From contig NC_133910.1 in NCBI RefSeq assembly GCF_964199755.1, forward strand, positions 3,494,501-3,558,500: a DNA stretch of 64,000 bases, read 5' to 3'. The position numbers were made by a program, and so were the translations under genes. The stretch comes from Larus michahellis (Eukaryota; Chordata; Aves; Charadriiformes; Laridae). Shown piece after piece: positions 23,275-35,597 of this stretch. The stretch's first letter is position 1, and every line of letters begins with the position of its first letter. Below the pieces are notes generated by a model that saw only the letters and a list, made by a program, of their open reading frames with translations, was not told the DNA's origin and ran no database searches.

Positions 23275-24596
23275 ATAATTTACTGTTTTCAGAGAAAGGC
23301 TGTTGGTGGTGCTGTGATGGATGTCAACTGGGCTGGGGCTGGGAGCCCGCTGCGGCAGGGCTGCGGGAGCACGTGCGTGTTGTTTCAGTGACTTGAGTCC
23401 TTGCACTCACAAGCGAGAGACAGGCAAATAAACATAAGTCCGACTTGAGCATTGCAGCTGGTTTTCTGTAGAGCATGATGATCTTCTGGAAAAGCCCCGG
23501 TGAACCCAGGCCCAGAAAACCACCATGGCACCAAGTCCCCCTTTAGGACCTCATCACATGGAGATCCTGGTCCCCTGTTGATCCACCAGCTTCTATTTTA
23601 GATTTTTTGTATTTAAGCTCATGGAGCAGCACAGCAAAGGTGGTGTAGGGGAAAAGAAGCTTGTTAAAAGACTAGAAAGCATGGCAATGTCTTGGAGCGC
23701 GGTCAGAAAGTGCCTACCATGGTGCAGCTGGGTTCAACCTTTGGATTAAGCCAGTGATTTCTTCCCAGATGACACCAAATCCAAACCACGGGTCAGGCTT
23801 TGCAAAGTACAGCAGCACCCTGTTGAGGTTTGCACTCTATGGTTTTGCACGGTGTGGTGCAGTGCATCGAGGTTTGCCTCGTACGGTGCCGCAGCACAGA
23901 GCACACGTGGGAGCTGGGGTGTTATAAACAGGTCCTACCCCCGAGGCTGGAGAGCCATCCCTCAATGTTTCAGCAGAAAGCTATCACTTTGGGCGCAAAC
24001 ACCTCATTCCGCAGATTCCCTCGTTTTTCCACAACCTTTCCACCCCCAGGGAAACATCAGCCTATTTGCATATTAGAGAAGATGCTGGCCGGTGAGCTAT
24101 GGGCAGGTTTTCTCATGAGGTCAGAGCCCTTGTGAGCATTTCCAGTGGTTGCCTGTGGGAGGAAGGAGTCCCTGGGGCTGGCTGGCTGGCTGCTGACGCA
24201 GGGTTGGGGAAAGCCCTCAGCTTCGCCCCGCTGGACAGGACTGAGGATCTATTTCACCCACTGCATGAGGATCCTGGCAGCACCAACCTGGTGTGTGTGC
24301 AGCCAGCACTGGCAGAGCCCACTTGCCCAGCAGGAATGATGGCCACTTACCCACAGTTTTGGCTGATGACTTGCAAATGTGCTTCCTGTTTAGGAGATGA
24401 TAAAAGCTAACCAGAGCCTGGCTGAACATGCCATGCCAAAGCTCGGCTCATCCCCCTCTCATGGCATTTACTGGATGCTGCCTTGACTTGTGAAAGTTTT
24501 CTTCCTCTTCCCCAGAGCGGTTAAGGTTGGAAGGCACCTCTGGAGGTCATCAGGTCCAATTCTCCTGCTCAGGCAGGGCTACCCAGAGCTAGATGC

Positions 24597-24869
24597 CCGG
24601 GACCGTGTCCCAGGCAATGGACCATGTCCATCACCCCAGCCCCTCTCCCACCAGACAGACCCCGTAGGCCTGAAGAGGTCCTACAGGCACCATCCGGCAC
24701 CCATGGCCCAAGGCAACGGACCACGTCCATCGGCCCAGCCCCTCTCCCACCAGACGGACCCCGTAGGCCTGAAGAGGTCCTACAGGCACCATCCGGCACC
24801 CATGGCCCAAGGCAACGGACCACGTCCATCGGCCCAGCCCCTCTCCCACCAGACGGACCCCGTAGGCCT
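24597..24869. repeat. 99-bp minisatellite, 2.8 copies (unit 5)
   Basis: Long form; marks the left half of unit 5 as type A. Confidence 0.92.
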
Positions 24870-25043
24870 TCAGGAGCAGCAGGAAAAAGGGGAGAAAGCA
24901 GCACGGGTGGGATAAGGATGTCTTTATTTGCTGTCAAAGGTAGGTTTTGGAGTCCTGAGCAGGGCCTTCTGGAGCCCGTGGGGGTCGGCACGTGGCCCCG
25001 CTGCTGGCCCAGCCCTCCTTTTGCCAGCTGCCAGGGTCTTCTT

Positions 25044-26087
25044 CTAGCATCCGCGGGGTGGTGGCTTCTTGGCGGGTGCGTCCGAGTCCTGGGAGCTGTC
25101 GGCCTTCCTCTTCAGAGGGCGCCGGGGCCCCTGAGGTGAGCAGCTCCTGCCCCGGCTGGGAGCAGAGGCACTGACCACAGCCTCCCCCAACTCCTGTCCC
25201 CCGTGGAAGGCAACAGAGCTGGTGTGGGCCCCGGGGTTGCACTCCCGTCCTCCTTGGATGTCCGCCCAGCCGGTCATGTTCACCACGCAGAACTCCCCTG
25301 CCTCGTAGAAGCCAGCGGAGGTGCTTCTGACCACCAGGTTGCCCTCCAGTCTTTCTTGGAAGGCCACCCAGCTCGTGCTGGCCCCAGGACTGCACTCGCG
25401 CCGCCAGCTGAAGACAGCGGAGCCGACGGCGGCCCCAGGGCTGTCCTGCGACCTGCTGGCAGCACGGCACTCGTCCTGGCGCAGGATCTGGTGGGCTGGC
25501 CTCTCCAGGTGTTCTGCCGTGAACTTAATGAGTCCTTGCACGAACAGTATCGTGCCGACTCCCAAGTCTGCCCGCAGCACCTCGACCAGGTGCCCTTCGT
25601 GCAGGCCGTAGACGGGCAGGGCGCTCAGGACCATCTCCTCCAGCATGAGCGCCTGAGGAGGATCTTCCTCAAACATGCGGCCCAGCTCCTGACGCAGCCA
25701 GGGCCACAGGAGCTGCAGGAGAGCCGGGTGCTTCCTGAAAAGGCTCCCCCATTCCATGGCGTGGAGGCCGCCCAGGAGCTCTGCATCCCCATCGCTTGGC
25801 CGGGGTACCTGGGATGCTCTTGGAGGTGGCAGTCCATAAGCTCCCTCTTCTTCGGCCCTGCCCAAGGATGCCGCAGGTGGTCTTGTCGCATCCTCTTCAA
25901 GTGTCTCCCCGTGCAGCAAGTGCTGGATGACCGTTGTCCTCCTCCTGCAGACGAGGCACTCGGGGTCGGTCTCTGCCCGCTGCTGGATACACTTGAAACA
26001 GAAGCGGTGGTCGCATCGCACCGGACAGGTTGCGTTGTTCCAGGTGTAAAGGCAGATGGGGCAGTGCTCCTCCGAGGCCGTGGCCAT
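25044..26087 (-). CDS. TOPORS-like RING-finger E3 ligase, copy 5
   Basis: Intact. Same protein as copies 3, 4, 6 and 7. The A-type CDS is joined to a B-type 5' UTR and promoter region, so this gene is transcribed from a B-type promoter if active. Intron 26173-26292; poly(A) signal 24923-24928. Confidence 0.85.
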   Translation of the reverse strand: MATASEEHCPICLYTWNNATCPVRCDHRFCFKCIQQRAETDPECLVCRRRTTVIQHLLHGETLEEDATRPPAASLGRAEEEGAYGLPPPRASQVPRPSDGDAELLGGLHAMEWGSLFRKHPALLQLLWPWLRQELGRMFEEDPPQALMLEEMVLSALPVYGLHEGHLVEVLRADLGVGTILFVQGLIKFTAEHLERPAHQILRQDECRAASRSQDSPGAAVGSAVFSWRRECSPGASTSWVAFQERLEGNLVVRSTSAGFYEAGEFCVVNMTGWADIQGGRECNPGAHTSSVAFHGGQELGEAVVSASAPSRGRSCSPQGPRRPLKRKADSSQDSDAPAKKPPPRGC

Positions 26088-26520
26088 GTTCAGCACACGC
26101 TGCGGTGGGCTGTGGAGAGCTGGTGGGGACGGACTCCTCCTCCTCTGGCACGCTGCAGCGGCGGGTGTCCCGCTAGGAGAGGAAGAGAGGCCACGGTCAA
26201 TGCCTGGCCCAGGGAGGGCTGGGGTGAAGCCCAGGTCCCTGGAGGAGGAAACCCGCCCAGCTCCCCAGGGTGAAGGTTCCCGCACAGCTCACCTCTGCTG
26301 CAGCAAGCGCGTCTCCTGTCTGCCCCGGCTGCCTGAGCCAGCCAGGGCCGGGGAAAAACCTGCAGTGGCTGCGGGGACGGGCACTGAGAGCTGCAGTCAC
26401 CAGCTCCCAGGGCACCGGCCCAGCACCGAGCCAAAGGCTTCTGCTCCGCACTCCAAACCTCGCCCAAACGCTCAGCTGGAGCACTCACGCACGAGCCAGC
26501 TGGGAGAGGCCGGGTGCCCC

Positions 26521-26611
26521 AATATAAGCACCGAGGGCCGTGATGTCACAATGCATGGCCGGGAGACGTCACAATGCATGGCCGGGGGATGTCCTAATGC
26601 ATGGCGCAGGG
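26521..26611 (-). promoter_or_regulatory. TATA box and CRE-like repeats, copy 5
   Basis: TATA at 26521-26527, 6 bp closer to the CDS than in copies 1-4 because of the B-type deletion in predicted exon 1. Confidence 0.65.
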
Positions 26612-27859
26612 ATGCCACCACGGCCCGTCCTCGTCTGCAGCGCTCGCCCCAGCAGCCCTGCAGCCCCAGCACACGCCTCGGGGCTTACGGCAACGTCACT
26701 GCCCGCTCCATCCCCCACATCTTCTGGCGTGTGTTCAGCATTGCTGCTTCAAATCAGCCACCCGGGCCTTGGCAGTGGCTTCACAGTGGTTCAGGCAAGC
26801 ACAGATACGGCAAATAAGCAGCAACTAAAACCCACCTGCGCTCCTGCAAGTGACTATGTCTCATCCTACATTTAAAACCCAAAACCTACCCGAAATATCA
26901 CCACAAATCCTATTGTCTTTCCTTGGTTTGAGCAGTTCCTGTGAATTCAATAACTCCAGTAAAGCCATCTCATTCCAGACGTGTTTGATTTCAAGAAACT
27001 TTTAGGAATATGGTCCCTATTCACTTGCTTATGAGGAAAATGATTTGAAGCTTTTAATATTTTAAGGTGATTTTCTTATGCCTTTCTGAGATGAACTCGT
27101 GTGCTTAGAAGGAGCATGACCATACCATTACTTGCTTCAATCCAGATTGTCACTGCTCGGTAGCTGCATCTTTACTGGATCTGGCCTCCTTGCCCTGAAG
27201 GAACAAGACAGACCACTAGCCCAGGGCACCAAAGGTCTGGTTCGCAGGAAAACACAGCTGGTTTCTAGCTTTGAGCAAAGAGGAAGACCCTGATGGCTTC
27301 GGGCGTCTGGCCTCTGCCGCTTCCAGGCTTCCAGATCTTGACACCATCTTTGCCAACGTGGTTTCGAGTGACATTGGTTCCCACCAATCCCCAGGCCCTG
27401 GTTCACCCCCAAAATGCAGCTGAGGGCTGAGATCGGAAAATGGGGATCAACCAACTCTCCATAGCTGGGCAGAAGGGGAGAGGGAAGCCTGAGTTCAGCA
27501 TAAGCGTTACAGGCCATGGCCGTCGATGACCACCCATCTCCAGGTTGGCTCACACGTGCAGTCGCTGCCCGGGCCTGACAGATCCTTCACCCTCCCAAGG
27601 AGGTGGATTGCCGTCACTCGTTCTTGCGCAGACGGTGTGTGTGAGCACCACAGTGGTTGCTGACCCTTTCATAGGGCCATGATGTGATATCCCTTTGGTT
27701 AAAAATGCACAGAATCAGCTTGTGATTTCCACTACTATTCCCTCGAGTGAGATTTTTCTTTTTTTTCGGTCAGGGAAAGAGCCATCAGGTCCTCACTCGC
27801 GGTGCAGATGGCAGAGCTTTAATGGGACAGAGTGTAAAGGGCTCGGTTACTGGCTGAGC

Positions 27860-28075
27860 TCTCGTGAATTGCCCTATGCTGGACCCGCTCCAGTGGTTCC
27901 CTGTCCCTCTTGAAGTGGGAAGCCCAAAACTGGATGTGGTATTCCAGGCGTGGCCTCACCAGTGCAGAGTAGAGGGGGAGAATGACCTCCTTTGACCTAC
28001 TGGCCACACTCTTCCTTATGCAGCCCAGGATTCCATTGGCCTTTTTGGCAAGAAGGGCACATTGTTGGCTCATGG
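27860..28075 (-). mobile_element. CR1 fragment, unit 5 spacer
   Basis: Same fragment with the B-type change Cys to His in the RLEYxIQFW stretch. Confidence 0.85.
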
Positions 28076-29397
28076 ATAATTTACTGTTTTTAGAGAAAGG
28101 CTGTTGGTGGTGCTGTGATGGATGTCAACTGGGCTGGGGCTGGGAGCCCGCTGCGGCAGGGCTGCGGGAGCACGTGCGTGTTGTTTCAGTGACTTGAGTC
28201 CTTGCACTCACAAGCGAGAGACAGGCAAATAAACATAAGTCCGACTTGAGCATTGCAGCTGGTTTTCTGTAGAGCATGATGATCTTCTGGAAAAGCCCCG
28301 GTGAACCCAGGCCCAGAAAACCACCATGGCACCAAGTCCCCCTTTAGGACCTCATCACATGGAGATCCTGGTCCCCTGTTGATCCACCAGCTTCTATTTT
28401 AGATTTTTTGTATTTAAGCTCATGGAGCAGCACAGCAAAGGTGGTGTAGGGGAAAAGAAGCTTGTTAAAAGACTAGAAAGCATGGCAATGTCTTGGAGCG
28501 CGGTCAGAAAGTGCCTACCATGGTGCAGCTGGGTTCAGCCTTTGGATTAAGCCAGTGATTTCTTCCCAGATGACACCAAATCCAAACCACGGGTCAGGCT
28601 TTGCAAAGTACAGCAGCACCCTGTTGAGGTTTGCACTCTATGGTTTTGCACGGTGTGGTGCAGTGCATCGAGGTTTGCCTCGTACGGTGCCGCAGCACAG
28701 AGCACACGTGGGAGCTGGGGTGTTATAAACAGGTCCTACCCCCGAGGCTGGAGAGCCATCCCTCAATGTTTCAGCAGAAAGCTATCACTTTGGGCGCAAA
28801 CACCTCATTCCGCAGATTCCCTCGTTTTCCCACAACCTTTCCACCCCCAGGGAAACATCAGCCTATTTGCATATTAGAGAAGATGCTGGCCGGTGAGCTA
28901 TGGGCAGGTTTTCTCATGAGGTCAGAGCCCTTGTGAGCATTTCCAGTGGTTGCCTGTGGGAGGAAGGAGTCCCTGGGGCTGGCTGGCTGGCTGCTGACGC
29001 AGGGTTGGGGAAAGCCCTCAGCTTCGCCCCGCTGGACAGGACTGAGGATCTATTTCACCCACTGCATGAGGATCCTGGCAGCACCAACCTGGTGTGTGTG
29101 CAGCCAGCACTGGCAGAGCCCACTTGCCCAGCAGGAATGATGGCCACTTACCCACAGTTTTGGCTGATGACTTGCAAATGTGCTTCCTGTTTAGGAGATG
29201 ATAAAAGCTAACCAGAGCCTGGCTGAACATGCCATGCCAAAGCTCGGCTCATCCCCCTCTCATGGCATTTACTGGATGCTGCCTTGACTTGTGAAAGCTT
29301 TCTTCCTCTTCCCCAGAGCGGTTAAGGTTGGAAGGCACCTCTGGAGGTCATCAGGTCCAATTCTCCTGCTCAGGCAGGGCTACCCAGAGCTAGATGC

Positions 29398-29571
29398 CCA
29401 GGACCGTGTCCCAGGCAATGGACCATGTCCATCACCCCAGCCCCTCTCCCACCAGACGGACCCCGTAGGCCTGAAGAGGTCCTACAGGCACCATCCGGCA
29501 CCCATGGCCCAAGGCAACGGACCATGTCCATTGGCCCAGCCCCTCTCCCACCAGACGGACCCCGTAGGCCT
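29398..29571. repeat. 99-bp minisatellite, 1.8 copies (unit 6)
   Basis: Short form with B-type bases (CCCAGGACC at the start, ACCATGTCC in the second copy). Confidence 0.92.
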
Positions 29572-29745
29572 TCAGGAGCAGCAGGAAAAAGGGGAGAAAG
29601 CAGCACGGGTGGGATAAGGATGTCTTTATTTGCTGTCAGAGGTAGGTTTTGGAGTCCTGAGCAGGGCCTTCTGGAGCCTGTGGGGGTCGGCACATGGCCC
29701 CGCTGCTGGCCCAGCCCTCCTTTTGCCAGCTGCCAGGGTCTTCTT

Positions 29746-30789
29746 CTAGCATCCGCGGGGTGGTGGCTTCTTGGCGGGTGCGTCCGAGTCCTGGGAGCTG
29801 TCGGCCTTCCTCTTCAGAGGGCGCCGGGGCCCCTGAGGTGAGCAGCTCCTGCCCCGGCTGGGAGCAGAGGCACTGACCACAGCCTCCCCCAACTCCTGTC
29901 CCCCGTGGAAGGCAACAGAGCTGGTGTGGGCCCCGGGGTTGCACTCCCGTCCTCCTTGGATGTCCGCCCAGCCGGTCATGTTCACCACGCAGAACTCCCC
30001 TGCCTCGTAGAAGCCAGCGGAGGTGCTTCTGACCACCAGGTTGCCCTCCAGTCTTTCTTGGAAGGCCACCCAGCTCGTGCTGGCCCCAGGACTGCACTCG
30101 CGCCGCCAGCTGAAGACAGCGGAGCCGACGGCGGCCCCAGGGCTGTCCTGCGACCTGCTGGCAGCACGGCACTCGTCCTGGCGCAGGATCTGGTGGGCTG
30201 GCCTCTCCAGGTGTTCTGCCGTGAACTTAATGAGTCCTTGCACGAACAGTATCGTGCCGACTCCCAAGTCTGCCCGCAGCACCTCGACCAGGTGCCCTTC
30301 GTGCAGGCCGTAGACGGGCAGGGCGCTCAGGACCATCTCCTCCAGCATGAGCGCCTGAGGAGGATCTTCCTCAAACATGCGGCCCAGCTCCTGACGCAGC
30401 CAGGGCCACAGGAGCTGCAGGAGAGCCGGGTGCTTCCTGAAAAGGCTCCCCCATTCCATGGCGTGGAGGCCGCCCAGGAGCTCTGCATCCCCATCGCTTG
30501 GCCGGGGTACCTGGGATGCTCTTGGAGGTGGCAGTCCATAAGCTCCCTCTTCTTCGGCCCTGCCCAAGGATGCCGCAGGTGGTCTTGTCGCATCCTCTTC
30601 AAGTGTCTCCCCGTGCAGCAAGTGCTGGATGACCGTTGTCCTCCTCCTGCAGACGAGGCACTCGGGGTCGGTCTCTGCCCGCTGCTGGATACACTTGAAA
30701 CAGAAGCGGTGGTCGCATCGCACCGGACAGGTTGCGTTGTTCCAGGTGTAAAGGCAGATGGGGCAGTGCTCCTCCGAGGCCGTGGCCAT
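29746..30789 (-). CDS. TOPORS-like RING-finger E3 ligase, copy 6
   Basis: Intact. Same protein as copies 3-5 and 7, but the 3' UTR (29625-29745) carries B-type bases. Intron 30875-30994; poly(A) signal 29625-29630. Confidence 0.85.
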   Translation of the reverse strand: MATASEEHCPICLYTWNNATCPVRCDHRFCFKCIQQRAETDPECLVCRRRTTVIQHLLHGETLEEDATRPPAASLGRAEEEGAYGLPPPRASQVPRPSDGDAELLGGLHAMEWGSLFRKHPALLQLLWPWLRQELGRMFEEDPPQALMLEEMVLSALPVYGLHEGHLVEVLRADLGVGTILFVQGLIKFTAEHLERPAHQILRQDECRAASRSQDSPGAAVGSAVFSWRRECSPGASTSWVAFQERLEGNLVVRSTSAGFYEAGEFCVVNMTGWADIQGGRECNPGAHTSSVAFHGGQELGEAVVSASAPSRGRSCSPQGPRRPLKRKADSSQDSDAPAKKPPPRGC

Positions 30790-31228
30790 GTTCAGCACAC
30801 GCTGCGGTGGGCTGTGGAGAGCTGGTGGGGACGGACTCCTCCTCCTCTGGCACGCTGCAGCGGCGGGTGTCCCGCTAGGAGAGGAAGAGAGGCCACGGTC
30901 AATGCCTGGCCCAGGGAGGGCTGGGGTGAAGCCCAGGTCCCTGGAGGAGGAAACCCGCCCAGCTCCCCAGGGTGAAGGTTCCCGCACAGCTCACCTCTGC
31001 TGCAGCAAGCGCGTCTCCTGTCTGCCCCGGCTGCCTGAGCCAGCCAGGGCCGGGGAAAAACCTGCAGTGGCTGCGGGGACGGCACCGGGCACTGAGAGCT
31101 GCAGTCACCAGCTCCCAGGGCACCGGCCCAGCACCGAGCCAAAGGCTTCTGCTCCGCACTCCAAACCTCGCCCAAACGCTCAGCTGGAGCACTCACGCAC
31201 GAGCCGGCTGGGAGAGGCCGGGTGCCCC

Positions 31229-31319
31229 AATATAAGCACCGAGGGCCGTGATGTCACAATGCATGGCCGGGAGACGTCACAATGCATGGCCGGGGGATGT
31301 CCTAATGCATGGCGCAGGG
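31229..31319 (-). promoter_or_regulatory. TATA box and CRE-like repeats, copy 6
   Basis: TATA at 31229-31235, A-type spacing to the CDS. Confidence 0.65.
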
Positions 31320-32568
31320 ATGCCACCATGGCCCGTCCTCGTCTGCAGCGCTCGCCCCAGCAGCCCTGCAGCCCCAGCACACGCCTCGGGGCTTACGGCA
31401 ACGTCACTGCCCGCTCCATCCCCCACATCTTCTGGCGTGTGTTCAGCATTGCTGCTTCAAATCAGCCACCCGGGCCTTGGCAGTGGCTTCACAGTGGTTC
31501 AGGCAAGCACAGATACGGCAAATAAGCAGCAACTAAAACCCACCTGCGCTCCTGCAAGTGACTATGTCTCATCCTACATTTAAAACCCAAAACCTACCCG
31601 AAATATCACCACAAATCCTATTGTCTTTCCTTGGTTTGAGCAGTTCCTGTGAATTCAATAACTCCAGTAAAGCCATCTCATTCCAGACGTGTTTGATTTC
31701 AAGAAACTTTTAGGAATATGGTCCCTATTCACTTGCTTATGAGGAAAATGATTTGAAGCTTTTAATATTTTAAGGTGATTTTCTTATGCCTTTCTGAGAT
31801 GAACTCGTGTGCTTAGAAGGAGCATGACCATACCATTACTTGCTTCAATCCAGATTGTCACTGCTCGGTAGCTGCATCTTTACTGGATCTGGCCTCCTTG
31901 CCCTGAAGGAACAAGACAGACCACTAGCCCAGGGCACCAAAGGTCTGGTTCGCAGGAAAACACAGCTGGTTTCTAGCTTTGAGCAAAGAGGAAGACCCTG
32001 ATGGCTTCGGGCGTCTGGCCTCTGCCGCTTCCAGGCTTCCAGATCTTGACACCATCTTTGCCAACGTGGTTTCGAGTGACATTGGTTCCCACCAATCCCC
32101 AGGCCCTGGTTCACCCCCAAAATGCAGCTGAGGGCTGAGATCGGAAAATGGGGATCAACCAACTCTCCATAGCTGGGCAGAAGGGGAGAGGGAAGCCTGA
32201 GTTCAGCATAAGCGTTATAGGCCATGGCCGTCGATGACCACCCATCTCCAGGTTGGCTCACACGTGCAGTCGCTGCCCGGGCCTGACAGATCCTTCACCC
32301 ACCCAAGGAGGTGGATTGCCGTCACTCGTTCTTGCGCAGATGGTGTGTGTGAGCACCACAGCGGTTGCTGACCCTTTCATAGGGCCACGATGTGATATCC
32401 CTTTGGTTAAAAATGCACAGAATCAGCTTGTGATTTCCACTACTATTCCCTCGAGTGAGATTTTTCTTTTTTTTTCGGTCAGGGAAAGAGCCATCGGGTC
32501 CTCACTCGCGGTGCAGATGGCAGAGCTTTAATGGGACAGAGTGTAAAGGGCTCGGTTACTGGCTGAGC

Positions 32569-32784
32569 TCTCGTGAATTGCCCTATGCTGGACCCGCTCC
32601 AGTGGTTCCCTGTCCCTCTTGAAGTGGGAAGCCCAAAACTGGATGCAGTATTCCAGGCGTGGCCTCACCAGTGCAGAGTAGAGGGGGAGAATGACCTCCT
32701 TTGACCTACTGGCCACACTCTTCCTTATGCAGCCCAGGATTCCATTGGCCTTTTTGGCAAGAAGGGCACATTGTTGGCTCATGG
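32569..32784 (-). mobile_element. CR1 fragment, unit 6 spacer
   Basis: Same fragment, A-type sequence. Confidence 0.85.
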
Positions 32785-34106
32785 ATAATTTACTGTTTTC
32801 AGAGAAAGGCTGTTGGTGGTGCTGTGATGGATGTCAACTGGGCTGGGGCTGGGAGCCCGCTGCGGCAGGGCTGCGGGAGCACGTGCGTGTTGTTTCAGTG
32901 ACTTGAGTCCTTGCACTCACAAGCGAGAGACAGGCAAATAAACATAAGTCCGACTTGAGTATTGCAGCTGGTTTTCTGTAGAGCATGATGATCTTCTGGA
33001 AAAGCCCCGGTGAACCCAGGCCCAGAAAACCACCATGGCACCAAGTCCCCCTTTAGGACCTCATCACATGGAGATCCTGGTCCCCTGTTGATCCACCAGC
33101 TTCTATTTTAGATTTTTTGTATTTAAGCTCATGGAGCAGCACAGCAAAGGTGGTGTAGGGGAAAAGAAGCTTGTTAAAAGACTAGAAAGCATGGCAATGT
33201 CTTGGAGCGCGGTCAGAAAGTGCCTACCATGGTGCAGCTGGGTTCAACCTTTGGATTAAGCCAGTGATTTCTTCCCAGATGACACCAAATCCAAACCACG
33301 GGTCAGGCTTTGCAAAGTACAGCAGCACCCTGTTGAGGTTTGCACTCTATGGTTTTGCACGGTGTGGTGCAGTGCATCGAGGTTTGCCTCGTACGGTGCC
33401 GCAGCACAGAGCACACGTGGGAGCTGGGGTGTTATAAACAGGTCCTACCCCCGAGGCTGGAGAGCCATCCCTCAATGTTTCAGCAGAAAGCTATCACTTT
33501 GGGCGCAAACACCTCATTCCGCAGATTCCCTCGTTTTCCCACAACCTTTCCACCCCCAGGGAAACATCAGCCTATTTGCATATTAGAGAAGATGCTGGCC
33601 GGTGAGCTATGGGCAGGTTTTCTCATGAGGTCAGAGCCCTTGTGAGCATTTCCAGTGGTTGCCTGTGGGAGGAAGGAGTCCCTGGGGCTGGCTGGCTGGC
33701 TGCTGACGCAGGGTTGGGGAAAGCCCTCAGCTTCGCCCCGCTGGACAGGACTGAGGATCTATTTCACCCACTGCATGAGGATCCTGGCAGCACCAACCTG
33801 GTGTGTGTGCAGCCAGCACTGGCAGAGCCCACTTGCCCAGCAGGAATGATGGCCACTTACCCACAGTTTTGGCTGATGACTTGCAAATGTGCTTCCTGTT
33901 TAGGAGATGATAAAAGCTAACCAGAGCCTGGCTGAACATGCCATGCCAAAGCTCGGCTCATCCCCCTCTCATGGCATTTACTGGATGCTGCCTTGACTTG
34001 TGAAAGTTTTCTTCCTCTTCCCCAGAGCGGTTAAGGTTGGAAGGCACCTCTGGAGGTCATCAGGTCCAATTCTCCTGCTCAGGCAGGGCTACCCAGAGCT
34101 AGATGC

Positions 34107-34379
34107 CCGGGACCGTGTCCCAGGCAATGGACCATGTCCATCACCCCAGCCCCTCTCCCACCAGACAGACCCCGTAGGCCTGAAGAGGTCCTACAGGCAC
34201 CATCCGGCACCCATGGCCCAAGGCAACGGACCACGTCCATCGGCCCAGCCCCTCTCCCACCAGACGGACCCCGTAGGCCTGAAGAGGTCCTACAGGCACC
34301 ATCCGGCACCCATGGCCCAAGGCAACGGACCACGTCCATCGGCCCAGCCCCTCTCCCACCAGACGGACCCCGTAGGCCT
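34107..34379. repeat. 99-bp minisatellite, 2.8 copies (unit 7)
   Basis: Long form, A-type bases. Confidence 0.92.
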
Positions 34380-34553
34380 TCAGGAGCAGCAGGAAAAAGG
34401 GGAGAAAGCAGCACGGGTGGGATAAGGATGTCTTTATTTGCTGTCAAAGGTAGGTTTTGGAGTCCTGAGCAGGGCCTTCTGGAGCCCGTGGGGGTCGGCA
34501 CGTGGCCCCGCTGCTGGCCCAGCCCTCCTTTTGCCAGCTGCCAGGGTCTTCTT

Positions 34554-35597
34554 CTAGCATCCGCGGGGTGGTGGCTTCTTGGCGGGTGCGTCCGAGTCCT
34601 GGGAGCTGTCGGCCTTCCTCTTCAGAGGGCGCCGGGGCCCCTGAGGTGAGCAGCTCCTGCCCCGGCTGGGAGCAGAGGCACTGACCACAGCCTCCCCCAA
34701 CTCCTGTCCCCCGTGGAAGGCAACAGAGCTGGTGTGGGCCCCGGGGTTGCACTCCCGTCCTCCTTGGATGTCCGCCCAGCCGGTCATGTTCACCACGCAG
34801 AACTCCCCTGCCTCGTAGAAGCCAGCGGAGGTGCTTCTGACCACCAGGTTGCCCTCCAGTCTTTCTTGGAAGGCCACCCAGCTCGTGCTGGCCCCAGGAC
34901 TGCACTCGCGCCGCCAGCTGAAGACAGCGGAGCCGACGGCGGCCCCAGGGCTGTCCTGCGACCTGCTGGCAGCACGGCACTCGTCCTGGCGCAGGATCTG
35001 GTGGGCTGGCCTCTCCAGGTGTTCTGCCGTGAACTTAATGAGTCCTTGCACGAACAGTATCGTGCCGACTCCCAAGTCTGCCCGCAGCACCTCGACCAGG
35101 TGCCCTTCGTGCAGGCCGTAGACGGGCAGGGCGCTCAGGACCATCTCCTCCAGCATGAGCGCCTGAGGAGGATCTTCCTCAAACATGCGGCCCAGCTCCT
35201 GACGCAGCCAGGGCCACAGGAGCTGCAGGAGAGCCGGGTGCTTCCTGAAAAGGCTCCCCCATTCCATGGCGTGGAGGCCGCCCAGGAGCTCTGCATCCCC
35301 ATCGCTTGGCCGGGGTACCTGGGATGCTCTTGGAGGTGGCAGTCCATAAGCTCCCTCTTCTTCGGCCCTGCCCAAGGATGCCGCAGGTGGTCTTGTCGCA
35401 TCCTCTTCAAGTGTCTCCCCGTGCAGCAAGTGCTGGATGACCGTTGTCCTCCTCCTGCAGACGAGGCACTCGGGGTCGGTCTCTGCCCGCTGCTGGATAC
35501 ACTTGAAACAGAAGCGGTGGTCGCATCGCACCGGACAGGTTGCGTTGTTCCAGGTGTAAAGGCAGATGGGGCAGTGCTCCTCCGAGGCCGTGGCCAT
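34554..35597 (-). CDS. TOPORS-like RING-finger E3 ligase, copy 7
   Basis: Intact. A-type protein identical to copies 3-6, with a B-type 5' UTR carrying the 6-bp deletion in predicted exon 1. Intron 35683-35802; poly(A) signal 34433-34438. Confidence 0.85.
   Translation of the reverse strand: MATASEEHCPICLYTWNNATCPVRCDHRFCFKCIQQRAETDPECLVCRRRTTVIQHLLHGETLEEDATRPPAASLGRAEEEGAYGLPPPRASQVPRPSDGDAELLGGLHAMEWGSLFRKHPALLQLLWPWLRQELGRMFEEDPPQALMLEEMVLSALPVYGLHEGHLVEVLRADLGVGTILFVQGLIKFTAEHLERPAHQILRQDECRAASRSQDSPGAAVGSAVFSWRRECSPGASTSWVAFQERLEGNLVVRSTSAGFYEAGEFCVVNMTGWADIQGGRECNPGAHTSSVAFHGGQELGEAVVSASAPSRGRSCSPQGPRRPLKRKADSSQDSDAPAKKPPPRGC

Larger units (their letters stand above)
19518..24325. repeat. 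Array unit 4 (type A)
   Basis: 4808 bp. Shares with unit 3 the variants that distinguish it from unit 2, so units 3 and 4 appear to be the youngest duplicate pair in this half of the array. Confidence 0.95.
24326..29126. repeat. Array unit 5 (A-to-B mosaic)
   Basis: 4801 bp. Type A through the minisatellite (long form) and the CDS, then type B: the 6-bp ACCGGC deletion in the 5' UTR near 26380, short poly-T and B-type spacer variants. The switch lies between the CDS start (26087) and about 26380. Confidence 0.93.
29127..33835. repeat. Array unit 6 (B-to-A mosaic)
   Basis: 4709 bp. Type B in the short minisatellite and 3' UTR (CACATGG near 29691), then type A in the CDS C-terminal codons (Gln319), 5' UTR (no deletion) and spacer. 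The switch lies between about 29695 and 29835. Confidence 0.93.
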
